NCBI RefSeq assembly: GCF_001968985.1
Contig: NZ_MOEN01000002.1
Span: 1-64,000, forward strand
DNA from: Desulfurobacterium indicum
GTDB taxonomy: Bacteria > Aquificota > Aquificia > Desulfurobacteriales > Desulfurobacteriaceae
Length of the DNA stretch: 64,000 bases
Reading direction: 5' to 3'
Part shown: piece after piece, positions 8,374-16,780 of the stretch
Numbering within the stretch: the stretch's first letter is position 1
How the letters are laid out: each line of letters starts with the position of its first letter
Position numbers and translations under genes: made by a program
The notes under the pieces: model-generated
The model's input: only the letters and a program-made list of their open reading frames with translations
Databases searched by the model: none
What the model was told of the DNA's origin: nothing

Positions 8374-8852
8374 AGTATTGCTCCCATTATAAGACCTATT
8401 ATTATGGCAATTATGAAACTAAATCCGTTTCTTAGTAGTGCCAGTTTTTTTCCTAATTCTCTTATTTCAAGGGGAAGTGTGACGATCCCTATCATTGTGA
8501 GTGTTGTTATAAAAACAGCAACTGATGTGATAGAGGCTCCACTTTTTAACAGAGATGCAGCAAGAGGAAACGAAATAAGAGAAGGTATGTGGAGTATTGC
8601 TCCGACGAAAGCGACGACAATTATTCCTTTGAGTCCTGCTTTTTCACCAACAATTCTGGCAATGGTGACTTTTGGTATGAAACCAAGCATTAATCCGATA
8701 ATCAGGATAACCATGATTACCATTGGAGCCATTCTTAAAGAAGCTTTAAGTGCTATTTTAAGTGCTTTTTTTGCTTTTTGTCTGTCCTTTTTGAATGCGA
8801 AAATGAGGCATAAAAGCGTTAGTCCATTTATTATAAGAGCTGTAGAATTCAC
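8370..8852 (-). CDS. Half-size permease, YraQ/ArsP-like, first of a pair
   Basis: This is a 160-residue membrane protein with about four or five hydrophobic segments. It begins with one segment, then a basic loop (KKDRQKAKKALK) and the block VGEKAGLKGIIVVAFVG, then FPLAASLLKSGASIT, which mirrors the downstream partner. Full-length YraQ family proteins (about 300 residues) contain both halves in one chain, so this looks like a split form. It is probably the first gene of a two-gene operon. No metal-binding Cys or His clusters are visible. Confidence 0.7.
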   Translation of the reverse strand: MNSTALIINGLTLLCLIFAFKKDRQKAKKALKIALKASLRMAPMVIMVILIIGLMLGFIPKVTIARIVGEKAGLKGIIVVAFVGAILHIPSLISFPLAASLLKSGASITSVAVFITTLTMIGIVTLPLEIRELGKKLALLRNGFSFIIAIIIGLIMGAIL

Positions 8853-8959
8853 GATGCCTCCGATTTTGATTTTCGTTCAGTTTATCAAATTGGGATAGTT
8901 TTTTCTTTGATCTGGAGCAAATTATTTAAGAAACTGAATCTGGAAGGAGTTCTTGGGGA

Positions 8960-8982
8960 AAAGGTGGGAGACTCCCACCTTT
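8960..8982 (-). terminator. Rho-independent terminator after the tolC-like gene
   Basis: A 10-bp stem AAAGGTGGGA / TCCCACCTTT with a 3-base loop lies five bases beyond the stop of the minus-strand tolC-like gene and is followed on that strand by TTCCCC. It sits in the 135-base gap between the exporter operon and the permease pair, where I see nothing else. Confidence 0.75.
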
Positions 8983-8987
8983 CAGTG

Positions 8988-10286
8988 TCATTTGATAGGA
9001 GGTTGGCTAGCAGGAAGTCCCCCTGTAAAGTATTCGAGTTCGGCCAGGGATCTATTATAGTCAGCAATGGCTGAATTTAGCGTTCCTTCGGCTTTCACAT
9101 AGTAAGCAATGGCATCACAGACTTCCGTGGATGTTCCTACATGTGCCTTGTAACGTTCTTTTGAGTCTCTTAAAAGTTCTTTTGCTTGTTCTACCATAGT
9201 TTGAGCAGTTTTTATTCTTGATTCAGCACTTTTAAGTTGTGAAAATGCGGCTATAATTCCAAGCTTGATTTTATCTTTTGCCTGTTTAAGTGTTAAAGAT
9301 ACTTTTTTGCTGTTTTCTTTTGCTTCAAGTGTTCTCCAGTATCTTTGAGTTCCCTCGAATATTGGTATTTGAACAACCAGTGCTCCGAATGTTTCGTCAA
9401 ATTCTCCTATTCCAGGATACTGGTCTGTTTTTTCGTATCCCATAATAACGGAAATTTTAGGTAAGAATTGAGAATAGGACATTTTAACGCCATAATTAGC
9501 TCCTTCTTTCATTTTTCTTAGTGCCATTAAAAGTGGGTTGCTTTGAAAGGCTTTTTCTATGAGTTCTGATTCGTTGTAGTTTACAGGTTTGTAAGAAAGC
9601 TTATCCACTTCAATGTTTTCTTCTTGAATGCCGGTGTCTGTTTTTAATTTCTCAAGAGCAACGGTGTAAAAGCTTTTTGCCTTTGTTAATGCTTCCAGAG
9701 CTTCTCTGTATTTAACTTCCGCTTCCAGGTAGTCTCTCCTTGCGACTATTCCTTCGTCGTAAAAAGCTTTTGCGTCTCTTAAATGATTTTTTGCTGCCTT
9801 TACATAATCTTCTGCAATTTTAACGGCTGTTTTTGCTTCTGATAGGGTGTAATAATCTTTCTTAACCTCTGCTATTACTTTTGCCACACAGTCCTGAAAC
9901 TTGTAAAATTGAGCGGTTTCTGCGGCTTTTTTAAGTTTTGCGTTGTAAAAAAGGTAGCCTCCCGTAAAGAGAGGCTGGGTTAAAGTAGCCTGGAAGTCGT
10001 GGTAGTGCTTCTCCAGTAAAGGAAAGCTTGTTGGAGGGAGCGGTGGAAGCGAAAAACTCATTTCAGGCGCATCAGAATGAGAAAATTTTTTGTATTCAAG
10101 GTTTATAGAAGGAAAAAATTTACCTATAGCTTCTCGATATTGATACTGACTTATCTTCTCTTCTTTTCTTGCTATTTTTATTTCCGGATTGTTGGTAATT
10201 GCTTTTTCTATAAGCTGACTTAGTGTCAGTCCTTTAGCCATTGACAGTGACGGAATCATCAGCAGTGCTGCTACTACCTTCTTCAC
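8988..10286 (-). CDS. TolC-family outer-membrane efflux protein
   Basis: This is the outer-membrane channel of a tripartite exporter. It has 432 residues, with a signal peptide (MKKVVAALLMIPSLSMA, cleavage near residue 17). Two OEP-type repeats follow, rich in long amphipathic helices, with the usual opening LTLSQLIEKAITNNPEIKIARKE cut into a first repeat and a second starting at ESELIEKAFQSNPLLMALRK. The GTG start is preceded by GGAGG and lies 53 bases inside the 3' end of the MFS gene. Third gene of an emrA-emrB-tolC operon. Part of the partner choice is inferred from order alone. Confidence 0.9.
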   Translation of the reverse strand: MKKVVAALLMIPSLSMAKGLTLSQLIEKAITNNPEIKIARKEEKISQYQYREAIGKFFPSINLEYKKFSHSDAPEMSFSLPPLPPTSFPLLEKHYHDFQATLTQPLFTGGYLFYNAKLKKAAETAQFYKFQDCVAKVIAEVKKDYYTLSEAKTAVKIAEDYVKAAKNHLRDAKAFYDEGIVARRDYLEAEVKYREALEALTKAKSFYTVALEKLKTDTGIQEENIEVDKLSYKPVNYNESELIEKAFQSNPLLMALRKMKEGANYGVKMSYSQFLPKISVIMGYEKTDQYPGIGEFDETFGALVVQIPIFEGTQRYWRTLEAKENSKKVSLTLKQAKDKIKLGIIAAFSQLKSAESRIKTAQTMVEQAKELLRDSKERYKAHVGTSTEVCDAIAYYVKAEGTLNSAIADYNRSLAELEYFTGGLPASQPPIK

Positions 10287-11805
10287 TTTTTTCCTCCTTC
10301 GGCTTTATGAAAATAGCGGGAATAATTGAGAGAATACCACAAACTGTTGCAAAGAAGAAAACATCTCTGAAAGATATCCAGAAAGCATTTTTTAAGAACA
10401 GAAAGCCAAGTATCGCTTTTGCTTTAGCTTCAAGTAGAGGTAAGGGAGTTGAACGGAAATAGTATAAATAAGCTTTTACCTTTGCCATGTAATCTGTTAT
10501 CTGAGGGGCTGCACTGGATATTCTTTCGGTCATATTTACAGAGTGTCCGTCTTTTGTTGAAGTTAATATAAATGTTGCGAGTGATGTTCCTATGCTGCCT
10601 CCCACGAGTCTTAGTAGATTTTGGAGTGCTGAGGACTGTCTCAACATTTCTCCTTTGAAATCGGCAAGAGCTACCTGTGCCAGAGCGGGGAAGAATATTC
10701 CCATTCCTATACCCCATGGCAAAAGCAGGAGAATTATCTGCGTTTTTCCCATTACAAGGTCAAGTCTGGACTGTAAATGTGTACCGTAGATAAATATTAA
10801 GATTCCAGAAATAATGGCTGTTTTAAGGCTTATCAATTTCTTGTCTATCAAAACTCCTGTAATTAAACTGACAATTCCGGTTAAAAATGCAGGAAAAAAC
10901 AGAATCTCTCCGGCATCAATTGTAGAGAAACCTCTAAGCCTTTCAAGATATAGCGGAAGCATAAAATAGGATGCATATAGTCCCATTCCGAATAGAACTC
11001 TTGAAATGGAGCTGTATGTGAAGAAGTCATACTTAAAAAGTTTCAGGTTTATAAGAGGTGATTTGACCTTTAGTTCCACATAGACAAAAGCTACTGCTGT
11101 AATTATGGATGTGTAAAACAGAAGAACAACTTTTTCGCTGTGCCATCCCCAACTGTTGCCTTTGGAAAGTGCTATTAAAAGGGTTGTTAAAGAGATTGAA
11201 AGAAGGCTAAATCCTGTTATGTCGAAAAGGTCATCGTGTTCCTCTTCTTTCACGTTTTCAAGGAGTAGTGTAAGGAAATAAACAACCAGAATTCCGGGAA
11301 TTACATTAACGTAAAATACCCACCGCCAATCCATGTGTTCTGTAAGGTATCCACCTATTGTAGGTCCCAGTGAAGGTCCGAAGGCAGCTCCGATTGCATA
11401 CATTCCCATGGCGAGTCCTTTTTTATCAGGGGGGAAAATTTCAAACAGAAGCGTTAAGGCCATCGGCACTGCGAGCCCTTCTCCGACACCCTGAATAACT
11501 CTTCCCAGAATCATTGATTGTAAGTTAGGAGCAATACCGCAAAGAGCACTCATCGTTGTAAAAAGAGAAATCCCAAGGATGTATGTATTTCTGTGGCCTA
11601 TTTTTCCGCCGAGCCATCCTACTACCGGCATTGAGACGGCGGATGCTATCATGTATGCGATTATGACCCACTGAACGTCTTCTGTTTTTGCGTCAAAAGC
11701 ACTCATCATGTGGGGAATGACAATATCAACGATTGTAGTATCAAGGAGTGTCATGAACATTCCCATAACTATTAGAAGACCTATTATCAGCGTCTTTCTA
11801 TTCAT
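10234..11805 (-). CDS. emrB: EmrB/QacA-type (DHA2) MFS drug exporter
   Basis: This is an inner-membrane proton-coupled drug exporter with 14 predicted segments and 523 residues. DHA2 hallmarks include MTLLDTTIVDIVIPHMM (motif D1) near the N-terminus, GWLGGKIGHRNTYILG (motif A), RVIQGVGEGLAVPMAL (motif B) and GAAFGPSLGPTIGGYL (motif C, antiporter). I start at the ATG 11805, two bases after the upstream gene's stop and behind AAGGAAGG. A longer frame from 11856 lies inside the upstream gene. Its C-terminus overlaps the tolC-like gene by 53 bases. The substrate is not predictable. Confidence 0.9.
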   Translation of the reverse strand: MNRKTLIIGLLIVMGMFMTLLDTTIVDIVIPHMMSAFDAKTEDVQWVIIAYMIASAVSMPVVGWLGGKIGHRNTYILGISLFTTMSALCGIAPNLQSMILGRVIQGVGEGLAVPMALTLLFEIFPPDKKGLAMGMYAIGAAFGPSLGPTIGGYLTEHMDWRWVFYVNVIPGILVVYFLTLLLENVKEEEHDDLFDITGFSLLSISLTTLLIALSKGNSWGWHSEKVVLLFYTSIITAVAFVYVELKVKSPLINLKLFKYDFFTYSSISRVLFGMGLYASYFMLPLYLERLRGFSTIDAGEILFFPAFLTGIVSLITGVLIDKKLISLKTAIISGILIFIYGTHLQSRLDLVMGKTQIILLLLPWGIGMGIFFPALAQVALADFKGEMLRQSSALQNLLRLVGGSIGTSLATFILTSTKDGHSVNMTERISSAAPQITDYMAKVKAYLYYFRSTPLPLLEAKAKAILGFLFLKNAFWISFRDVFFFATVCGILSIIPAIFIKPKEEKSEEGSSSTADDSVTVNG

Positions 11806-11807
11806 GC

Positions 11808-13076
11808 TCAATCCTTCCTTATATAAACGGTAACGCTTGTTCCAGGCTTGATGCATACTTTCGGAACGTCTTTCAGTTTTATTTTTACGGGAATTCGCTG
11901 TGTAACTTTTGTAAATTCTCCCTGAGATGTGTCTCTCGGGATAAGGGCAAAGGTTGAGCCTGCTGCCGTTCCTATGGAAGTTACTTTCCCTTTGAATGTT
12001 TTACCGCATACTTCAAGTTCAGCTTCAGTGTAGGCTCCAACCTTAAAGTTTTTAATGCGGTCTTCTTCTATCCATGCTAACACGTAAAAAGTTTTTGGGT
12101 CATATACAGAATATACAGGGAGTCCCGGTGTTACAAAATCTCCGTTTTCTCTCCACTTTTTAGCTACTACGCCGTTTATTGGTGATTTTACAAGTGTATG
12201 TGACAGAAGAATTTTTGCCTTTCCAAGTTCTGCTTTTGTTGCTTCAATTTCTTTCTCAAGGGCCTTTATAGAGTTTTTAAGTTCATCTATTGATTTTAAA
12301 GTTGCTTTTGCAACCGTTATCTGTTTCCTTGTGGCTGCGATTTTTGCTTCGAGAGCTTTTCTCTCTTTTCTTACAATGGAAACGTTGTTTATCAGTGATT
12401 TAGCTTCTTTCAGTCCTTCCTGTGCGTTTTTAAGTTCTGCCAGAGCTTTCTGGTATTTAAATTGTGCTGCGCTGTAGGCACTTTCGATTTCTTCAAACTG
12501 CTGTTTTGAGATTATGCCTTTTTTGTAAAGCTCTTTGAATCTTTTATACTGATTTTCCCATCTTTTAAGATCTGTTTTAGCAGCTTCAACACCTTTTTCT
12601 GCAGCTTCAACACCGCTTTTTGCCTTTTCAACACCAGCTTTATAGTTAATGAATGCCATTGCTTCCTTATTTTGAAGCATGGAGAGTTGTTGCAGTTCGG
12701 CTTTTAGCTTGTCTTGAGCCATTTTGACCTGTTGGGGAATTTGCACTTTTATCTGAGATAGTTTATTTTCAAGAGACTTTTTCTTGAATTTAAGAGCGTC
12801 CAGTTTTTCTTTCAGCATTTTTACCTGTTTTTTGTAGAGAGCATCATCTACTTTAAAGAGAGGTTCTCCTTTTCTTACATTCTGGTATTCCTTCACGAAC
12901 AGCTTTTTGATGTTTCCTGATACATCTTCTGTGGATACTGTTACTATATTTGCTTTTTGAAAGGCGTCTTCAGAGATTACGTAAATGTGACGAAGATAAA
13001 AGTAGTGTCCCAACCAGATTGTTGCACCAATTGCTATTAAAAGTCCTGCTGCTGAAAAAATCTTTTTTCTGTCCAT
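11808..13076 (-). CDS. emrA: EmrA/HlyD-family periplasmic adaptor
   Basis: This adaptor links the MFS pump to the TolC channel. It has 422 residues: one N-terminal membrane segment (GLLIAIGATIWLGHYFYL), a first biotinyl-lipoyl half (VSGNIKKLFVKEYQNVRKG-type motif around residue 45), a long Lys/Glu/Ala-rich coiled coil (about residues 75-285), and the second lipoyl half and beta-barrel (LVKSPINGVVAKKWRENGD). I chose the ATG at 13076, preceded by AGAGG, over an in-frame start at 13109. It is the first gene of the exporter operon. I see no TetR or MarR regulator beside it. Confidence 0.9.
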   Translation of the reverse strand: MDRKKIFSAAGLLIAIGATIWLGHYFYLRHIYVISEDAFQKANIVTVSTEDVSGNIKKLFVKEYQNVRKGEPLFKVDDALYKKQVKMLKEKLDALKFKKKSLENKLSQIKVQIPQQVKMAQDKLKAELQQLSMLQNKEAMAFINYKAGVEKAKSGVEAAEKGVEAAKTDLKRWENQYKRFKELYKKGIISKQQFEEIESAYSAAQFKYQKALAELKNAQEGLKEAKSLINNVSIVRKERKALEAKIAATRKQITVAKATLKSIDELKNSIKALEKEIEATKAELGKAKILLSHTLVKSPINGVVAKKWRENGDFVTPGLPVYSVYDPKTFYVLAWIEEDRIKNFKVGAYTEAELEVCGKTFKGKVTSIGTAAGSTFALIPRDTSQGEFTKVTQRIPVKIKLKDVPKVCIKPGTSVTVYIRKD

Positions 13077-13192
13077 TGCCTTTCCTCTCCGTAATGAATA
13101 ATGAATCACCGTTCATCATAAAATTTATCATAAGCGGTGGAAAAATCAACCGGTTTTACTTGAATTTTTATTTATTTTTTCAATATTCTGGA

Positions 13193-13222
13193 TTAGTGAT
13201 AATAATGAGTTTATGTTACAAT
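13193..13222 (+). promoter_or_regulatory. Possible promoter of the polar amino acid transporter operon
   Basis: TTAGTG (13193-13198) and TACAAT (13217-13222) are 18 bases apart and about 33 bases upstream of the binding-protein start codon. The -35 match is weak. The call rests on position in the divergent gap with emrA. Confidence 0.35.
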
Positions 13223-13254
13223 AAAATAAAATCAAAACCTATGGAGGTAGTCAG

Positions 13255-14055
13255 ATGAAAAGGGTGAAAAAGCTTTATTTAACCTTGCTTGCCCTGCTTG
13301 TTGCTTTTGTTTCGTTCCTTCCGGTAAAGGCTGGAACGCTTGATAAGATAAAGCAACGTGGATACATGATCGTGGGTGTTAAGTATGACTTTAAGCCTTT
13401 TGGATTTGTAAATGAGAAAGGTGAGGTTGTAGGATTTGATGTTGATCTTGTTAAGTACATTGCTAAAAAGCTTGGAGTTAAGCTTAAACTTGTTCAGGTT
13501 ACATCTAAAACGAGAATTCCGATGCTTGAAAGTGGAACTGTTGATCTTGTTGCTGCTTCAATGACTCATAAAAGGAAAAGGGATCTTCCTATAGACTTTA
13601 CTATTAGCTACTACTTTGATGGTCAGGCTATTTTAGCAAGGAGTGACTGCACTGCAAAAAGCTATAAGGACTTTGCGGGTAAGAGAGTTGCTGCAATTCA
13701 AGGTGCCACAAGCGGTCCGAACTTTAAAAAGGTTCAACCGAAAGCCCAAATTGTTTACTTCCAGGAGTATCCTCAGGCTCTTATGGCTTTGATGAAAGGG
13801 AAGGTGGATGCTATTACAACCGATTATACCTGGTGTGCTACTCAAGCAAAAGATTCTCACGGAAGACTTAAGGTTATAGGTGAACCGTTCACTTATGAAC
13901 CTTACGGTATGGGTGTTAGAGAGAACGACAGTGACTTTAGAGATGCCATTAACTTTGCCATTCAGGATGCTGTTATGGATGGCACTTATGCTAAAATCTA
14001 TAAAAAATGGTTCGGTAAGGAGCCTACAAGACTTCCTGAAGTATGGCCTAAGTAA
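13255..14055 (+). CDS. Polar amino acid ABC transporter, substrate-binding protein
   Basis: This is a family 3 (GlnH/HisJ-like) periplasmic-binding protein of 266 residues. A signal peptide ends near VKAGT (residue 27). The domain begins TLDKIKQRGYMIVGVKYDF and carries the family's GFDVDLVKYIAKKLGVKLK block and a carboxylate-binding arginine region near KTRIPMLESGTVDLV. Binding pocket details do not fix the ligand: glutamine, glutamate/aspartate or a basic residue are all possible. Strong GGAGG-like start. It is followed 14 bases later by two permease genes and an ATPase, a complete importer. Confidence 0.9.
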   Translation: MKRVKKLYLTLLALLVAFVSFLPVKAGTLDKIKQRGYMIVGVKYDFKPFGFVNEKGEVVGFDVDLVKYIAKKLGVKLKLVQVTSKTRIPMLESGTVDLVAASMTHKRKRDLPIDFTISYYFDGQAILARSDCTAKSYKDFAGKRVAAIQGATSGPNFKKVQPKAQIVYFQEYPQALMALMKGKVDAITTDYTWCATQAKDSHGRLKVIGEPFTYEPYGMGVRENDSDFRDAINFAIQDAVMDGTYAKIYKKWFGKEPTRLPEVWPK

Positions 14056-14069
14056 TAGAGGTTTGTTGA

Positions 14070-14777
14070 ATGATTGTTGATTTGTTGATTGAGTTTAGAA
14101 ACTTAATAATCCAAGGATTTTTAACTACGGTAAAGCTATCCCTTATTGGGATAGCTTTATCTACCATCTGGGGATTTATCATAGGTTTTTTCAGAAATTC
14201 CCGTTCGGAATGGTTGAGAATTTTCGGTTATTACTACGTTGAACTTTTCAGGAACATACCTCTTATCGTTCAGATTTTCTTTATCTACTTTTCCTTTAAC
14301 ATTGTTGATGTTTTTCCGGTCTTGAAAGTTGTAGCTAAAGTTCTTCATGTAGAAGATCCAAACGCTTTTTTCTCTGCTTTAATAGCTCTTGTTCTTTACA
14401 CTTCTGCCTACATTTCTGAAGTTGTAAGGTCGGGACTTAACGCTATTCCCTATTCTCAGATAGAAGCAGCGATGAGTCTCGGTTTTACAAGACTTCAAAC
14501 AATAATGTATGTTATCATTCCGGAACTTTTCCTCGTTATTATTCCAGCTCTTACCAATCAGTATCTTAACCTTATAAAAAACTCTTCGCTGGCCATGACA
14601 ATAGGTGTTGCAGAGTTAACTTTTGTTACGCAGCAAATAGATGCAGAGACATTCAGAGGTTTTGAAGCGGCAACCATAGTGACGATACTTTACATATTTT
14701 TGACGCTTACAACGTCGCTTATTATGAGTCTTGTTAATAGGTGGGTTTCTAAAAATGGCAGGCGCGTATTTGCATGA
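14070..14777 (+). CDS. Polar amino acid ABC transporter, permease 1
   Basis: This is a HisM/GlnP-type membrane subunit of 235 residues with five predicted segments. It carries the family start LIIQGFLTTVKLSLIGIALS, the FRNIPLIVQIFF block and the EAA coupling loop (SQIEAAMSLGFTRLQT). AGAGG precedes the ATG. Its 3' end overlaps the second permease by 23 bases. With two unlike permeases the transporter is likely a heterodimer, as in glutamate/aspartate importers (GltJK). Confidence 0.92.
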   Translation: MIVDLLIEFRNLIIQGFLTTVKLSLIGIALSTIWGFIIGFFRNSRSEWLRIFGYYYVELFRNIPLIVQIFFIYFSFNIVDVFPVLKVVAKVLHVEDPNAFFSALIALVLYTSAYISEVVRSGLNAIPYSQIEAAMSLGFTRLQTIMYVIIPELFLVIIPALTNQYLNLIKNSSLAMTIGVAELTFVTQQIDAETFRGFEAATIVTILYIFLTLTTSLIMSLVNRWVSKNGRRVFA

Positions 14778-15555
14778 AAACAAGAGAAAAGAACGCCTAA
14801 TTCATTTAGGTTCTATGTTAATACTTGCGGTGTTGATGTTTTTTTACTTTAAACATCTTAATCTCAAACCGGTTTTAACAAAGGATAATATTCGTTTTCT
14901 GTTGCTTGGAATGCCCGATCAAATAGGTGGTTTGGCTCTTACTATTTTGATGACCGTTATTCTCATTCCAGTTACGCTCGTCTGGGGTGCTGTTCTTGCC
15001 GTTATGAGAAATTCTAAATTCTTTAAATGGTTTGCCACTGTCTATATTGAAATCGTAAGGGCGACACCTTTAATAATGGTGATTTTCTGGGTTTATTTTG
15101 CCATTCCTATCTTTGTTAAAAGTGTGACAGGGGAAGATATATCTGTTCAACCGGTAATTGCTGCTCTGATCGCCTTTTCTATATTTACTTCTGCTTATAT
15201 TGCAGAAATTGTAAGGAGCGGTCTTAATTCAATTTCAAAAGGGATAAAAGAAGCCGGAGAGAGCCTGGGTTTTACCAAATTCCAGATCTATTTCTATATC
15301 ATTATGCCTCTTGTTATTAAGAGGATGCTTCCTGCCTTGATTTCCCAATATATTGCGATGTTTAAGGATACTTCACTTGCCTATATTATCGGTGTTATAG
15401 AGTTTTTCCGTGCTGCGACGATTTTAAATAACCGTCTCTTCCTCAGTATGGAAATTTTTACGATTGTTGCTATTGTTTACTTTATTATTGCCTTTACCAT
15501 GAGCAGATTTGCCAGATATCTTGAGGTTAAGTGGAGGAAGCAGTTAAGTGACTAA
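14755..15555 (+). CDS. Polar amino acid ABC transporter, permease 2
   Basis: This is a second HisM/GlnP-type subunit of 266 residues. It has an extra N-terminal segment (residues about 15-32) before the common five-segment core, which begins [20 protein letters not shown]. The [15 protein letters not shown] block and the EAA loop ([16 protein letters not shown]) are intact. I chose the ATG at 14755 behind GGTGGG; a TTG at 14731 has no ribosome-binding site. It overlaps both neighbours: 23 bases with permease 1, and its stop falls before the ATPase's better start. Confidence 0.9.
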   Translation: MAGAYLHENKRKERLIHLGSMLILAVLMFFYFKHLNLKPVLTKDNIRFLLLGMPDQIGGLALTILMTVILIPVTLVWGAVLAVMRNSKFFKWFATVYIEIVRATPLIMVIFWVYFAIPIFVKSVTGEDISVQPVIAALIAFSIFTSAYIAEIVRSGLNSISKGIKEAGESLGFTKFQIYFYIIMPLVIKRMLPALISQYIAMFKDTSLAYIIGVIEFFRAATILNNRLFLSMEIFTIVAIVYFIIAFTMSRFARYLEVKWRKQLSD

Positions 15556-15565
15556 GGAGAACGTA

Positions 15566-16294
15566 ATGGAAGAAAAAATTATAGAGTTTATTCATGTCGG
15601 TAAGTACTTTGGTGATTTCAAAGTTCTTGATGATATAAATTTTGATGTAAAAAAGTCTGAAATTATAGTGATATGCGGCCCAAGTGGGAGCGGTAAATCA
15701 ACGATGATTCGCTGTATAAACAGGCTTGAAGAGATAGACGAGGGTAAAATTCTGTTTCACGGTAAAGATATAAGAGATATTAAGCCTATAGAATTAAGAA
15801 AGAAGATAGGTATGGTTTTTCAGCACTTTAATTTGTTCCCACATTTGACTGTTCTTGAGAATGTGATGCTTCCACTTGTTAAGGTTCAGAAGAAAAAGAA
15901 GAAAGAGGCAGAGCAGATAGCTGTTGAAACCCTTGAGCGGGTCAGAATGGGGGATCAGCTTCACAAGTATCCGAGCGAGCTTTCGGGAGGTCAGAAGCAG
16001 AGAGTTGCTATAGCCAGAGTGCTTGCCATGAAGCCGGAAGTTATGCTTTTCGATGAGCCTACTTCTGCGCTTGATCCTGAGATGGTGAATGAAGTTCTTG
16101 ATGTTATGAAAGGACTTGCCAGAGAAGATATTACCATCCTTTGTGTTACTCATGAGATGGGTTTTGCAAGGGAAGTTGCTGATAGAATAATTTTTATGGA
16201 TAAAGGTAAAATAGTGGAAAATACAGACGTGGAGACATTTTTCAAACACACGGATAATCCGCGGATAAAAGAGTTTCTCTCGAAGATAATGTAA
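15566..16294 (+). CDS. Polar amino acid ABC transporter, ATPase
   Basis: This is a GlnQ-type ATPase of 242 residues. Walker [11 protein letters not shown]-loop [18 protein letters not shown], signature [16 protein letters not shown], Walker [16 protein letters not shown] and H-loop [16 protein letters not shown] are all canonical for the polar amino acid subfamily. The ATG at 15566 is six bases after AAGGAG. A GTG 18 bases earlier is in frame but lies within the upstream permease gene and has no good site. Last gene of the operon. Confidence 0.93.
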   Translation: MEEKIIEFIHVGKYFGDFKVLDDINFDVKKSEIIVICGPSGSGKSTMIRCINRLEEIDEGKILFHGKDIRDIKPIELRKKIGMVFQHFNLFPHLTVLENVMLPLVKVQKKKKKEAEQIAVETLERVRMGDQLHKYPSELSGGQKQRVAIARVLAMKPEVMLFDEPTSALDPEMVNEVLDVMKGLAREDITILCVTHEMGFAREVADRIIFMDKGKIVENTDVETFFKHTDNPRIKEFLSKIM

Positions 16295-16367
16295 AGAATG
16301 TAGAGTTTGTAAATTATCAAGTCGGGATATAGATTACCTTTAACACTTTTAAATTTTTGGAGGAAAT

Positions 16368-16724
16368 ATGTCTGAAGTAATCAAAAAAGCAGCTGAGCTT
16401 GCTGACGCTATCGCTAAGTCAGACGAGCTTAAAAACCTTAGAAGTGCAGAGCAAGAACTCCTTGCCGATCCTGAAGCAATGGAACTTTACAATGAGTTTC
16501 AGAGACTTCAGCAGATGGCTCAAATGGCCGGGACTCCAGAAGTAATGCAACAGCTTGAGGAAGCTTACAAGAAATTTGCTGAGAATGAAAAGGCAAAAGC
16601 TTTTCTTGAAGCTAACCAGCAATTTGGAGCTATGCTTGAGACTATAAATAAAATGCTTCAAGAAGCTATTGAAGGTCCTAAGCAACACGGAAGTTGTGGA
16701 AGCTGCGGTGGTTGTGGCGTCTAA
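16368..16724 (+). CDS. YlbF/YmcA-family protein with a cysteine-rich tail
   Basis: This is a 118-residue, mostly helical protein of the YlbF (Com_YlbF, DUF964) family. The family core ELADAIAKSDELKNLRSAEQ through PEAMELYNEFQRLQQ is clear at residues 8-50. In Bacillus subtilis, YlbF and YmcA work with YaaT on RNase Y and are reported to carry Fe-S clusters. The last residues here read HGSCGSCGGCGV, three Cys in a Gly-rich tail that could bind metal or a cluster. The role in this organism is unknown. GGAGG lies five bases before the ATG. It is monocistronic, closed by the terminator at 16749. Confidence 0.8.
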   Translation: MSEVIKKAAELADAIAKSDELKNLRSAEQELLADPEAMELYNEFQRLQQMAQMAGTPEVMQQLEEAYKKFAENEKAKAFLEANQQFGAMLETINKMLQEAIEGPKQHGSCGSCGGCGV

Positions 16725-16748
16725 TTTCTTATTTGAATTGATTACAGT

Positions 16749-16780
16749 AAGGCCCCGAATTTTCGGGGCCTTATTATTTT
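16749..16780. terminator. Bidirectional terminator between the ylbF-like gene and dapE
   Basis: An 11-bp GC-rich stem AAGGCCCCGAA / TTCGGGGCCTT has a very short loop and an AT-rich tail on each side (TTATTATTTT on the plus strand, TTACTGTAAT on the minus). It lies between convergent genes. Confidence 0.85.

Noticed and set aside
8338-8898. Long open frame on the plus strand across the two half-permease genes
   Set aside because: It is the mirror of hydrophobic codons on the minus strand. The minus genes have coupled starts and family similarity.
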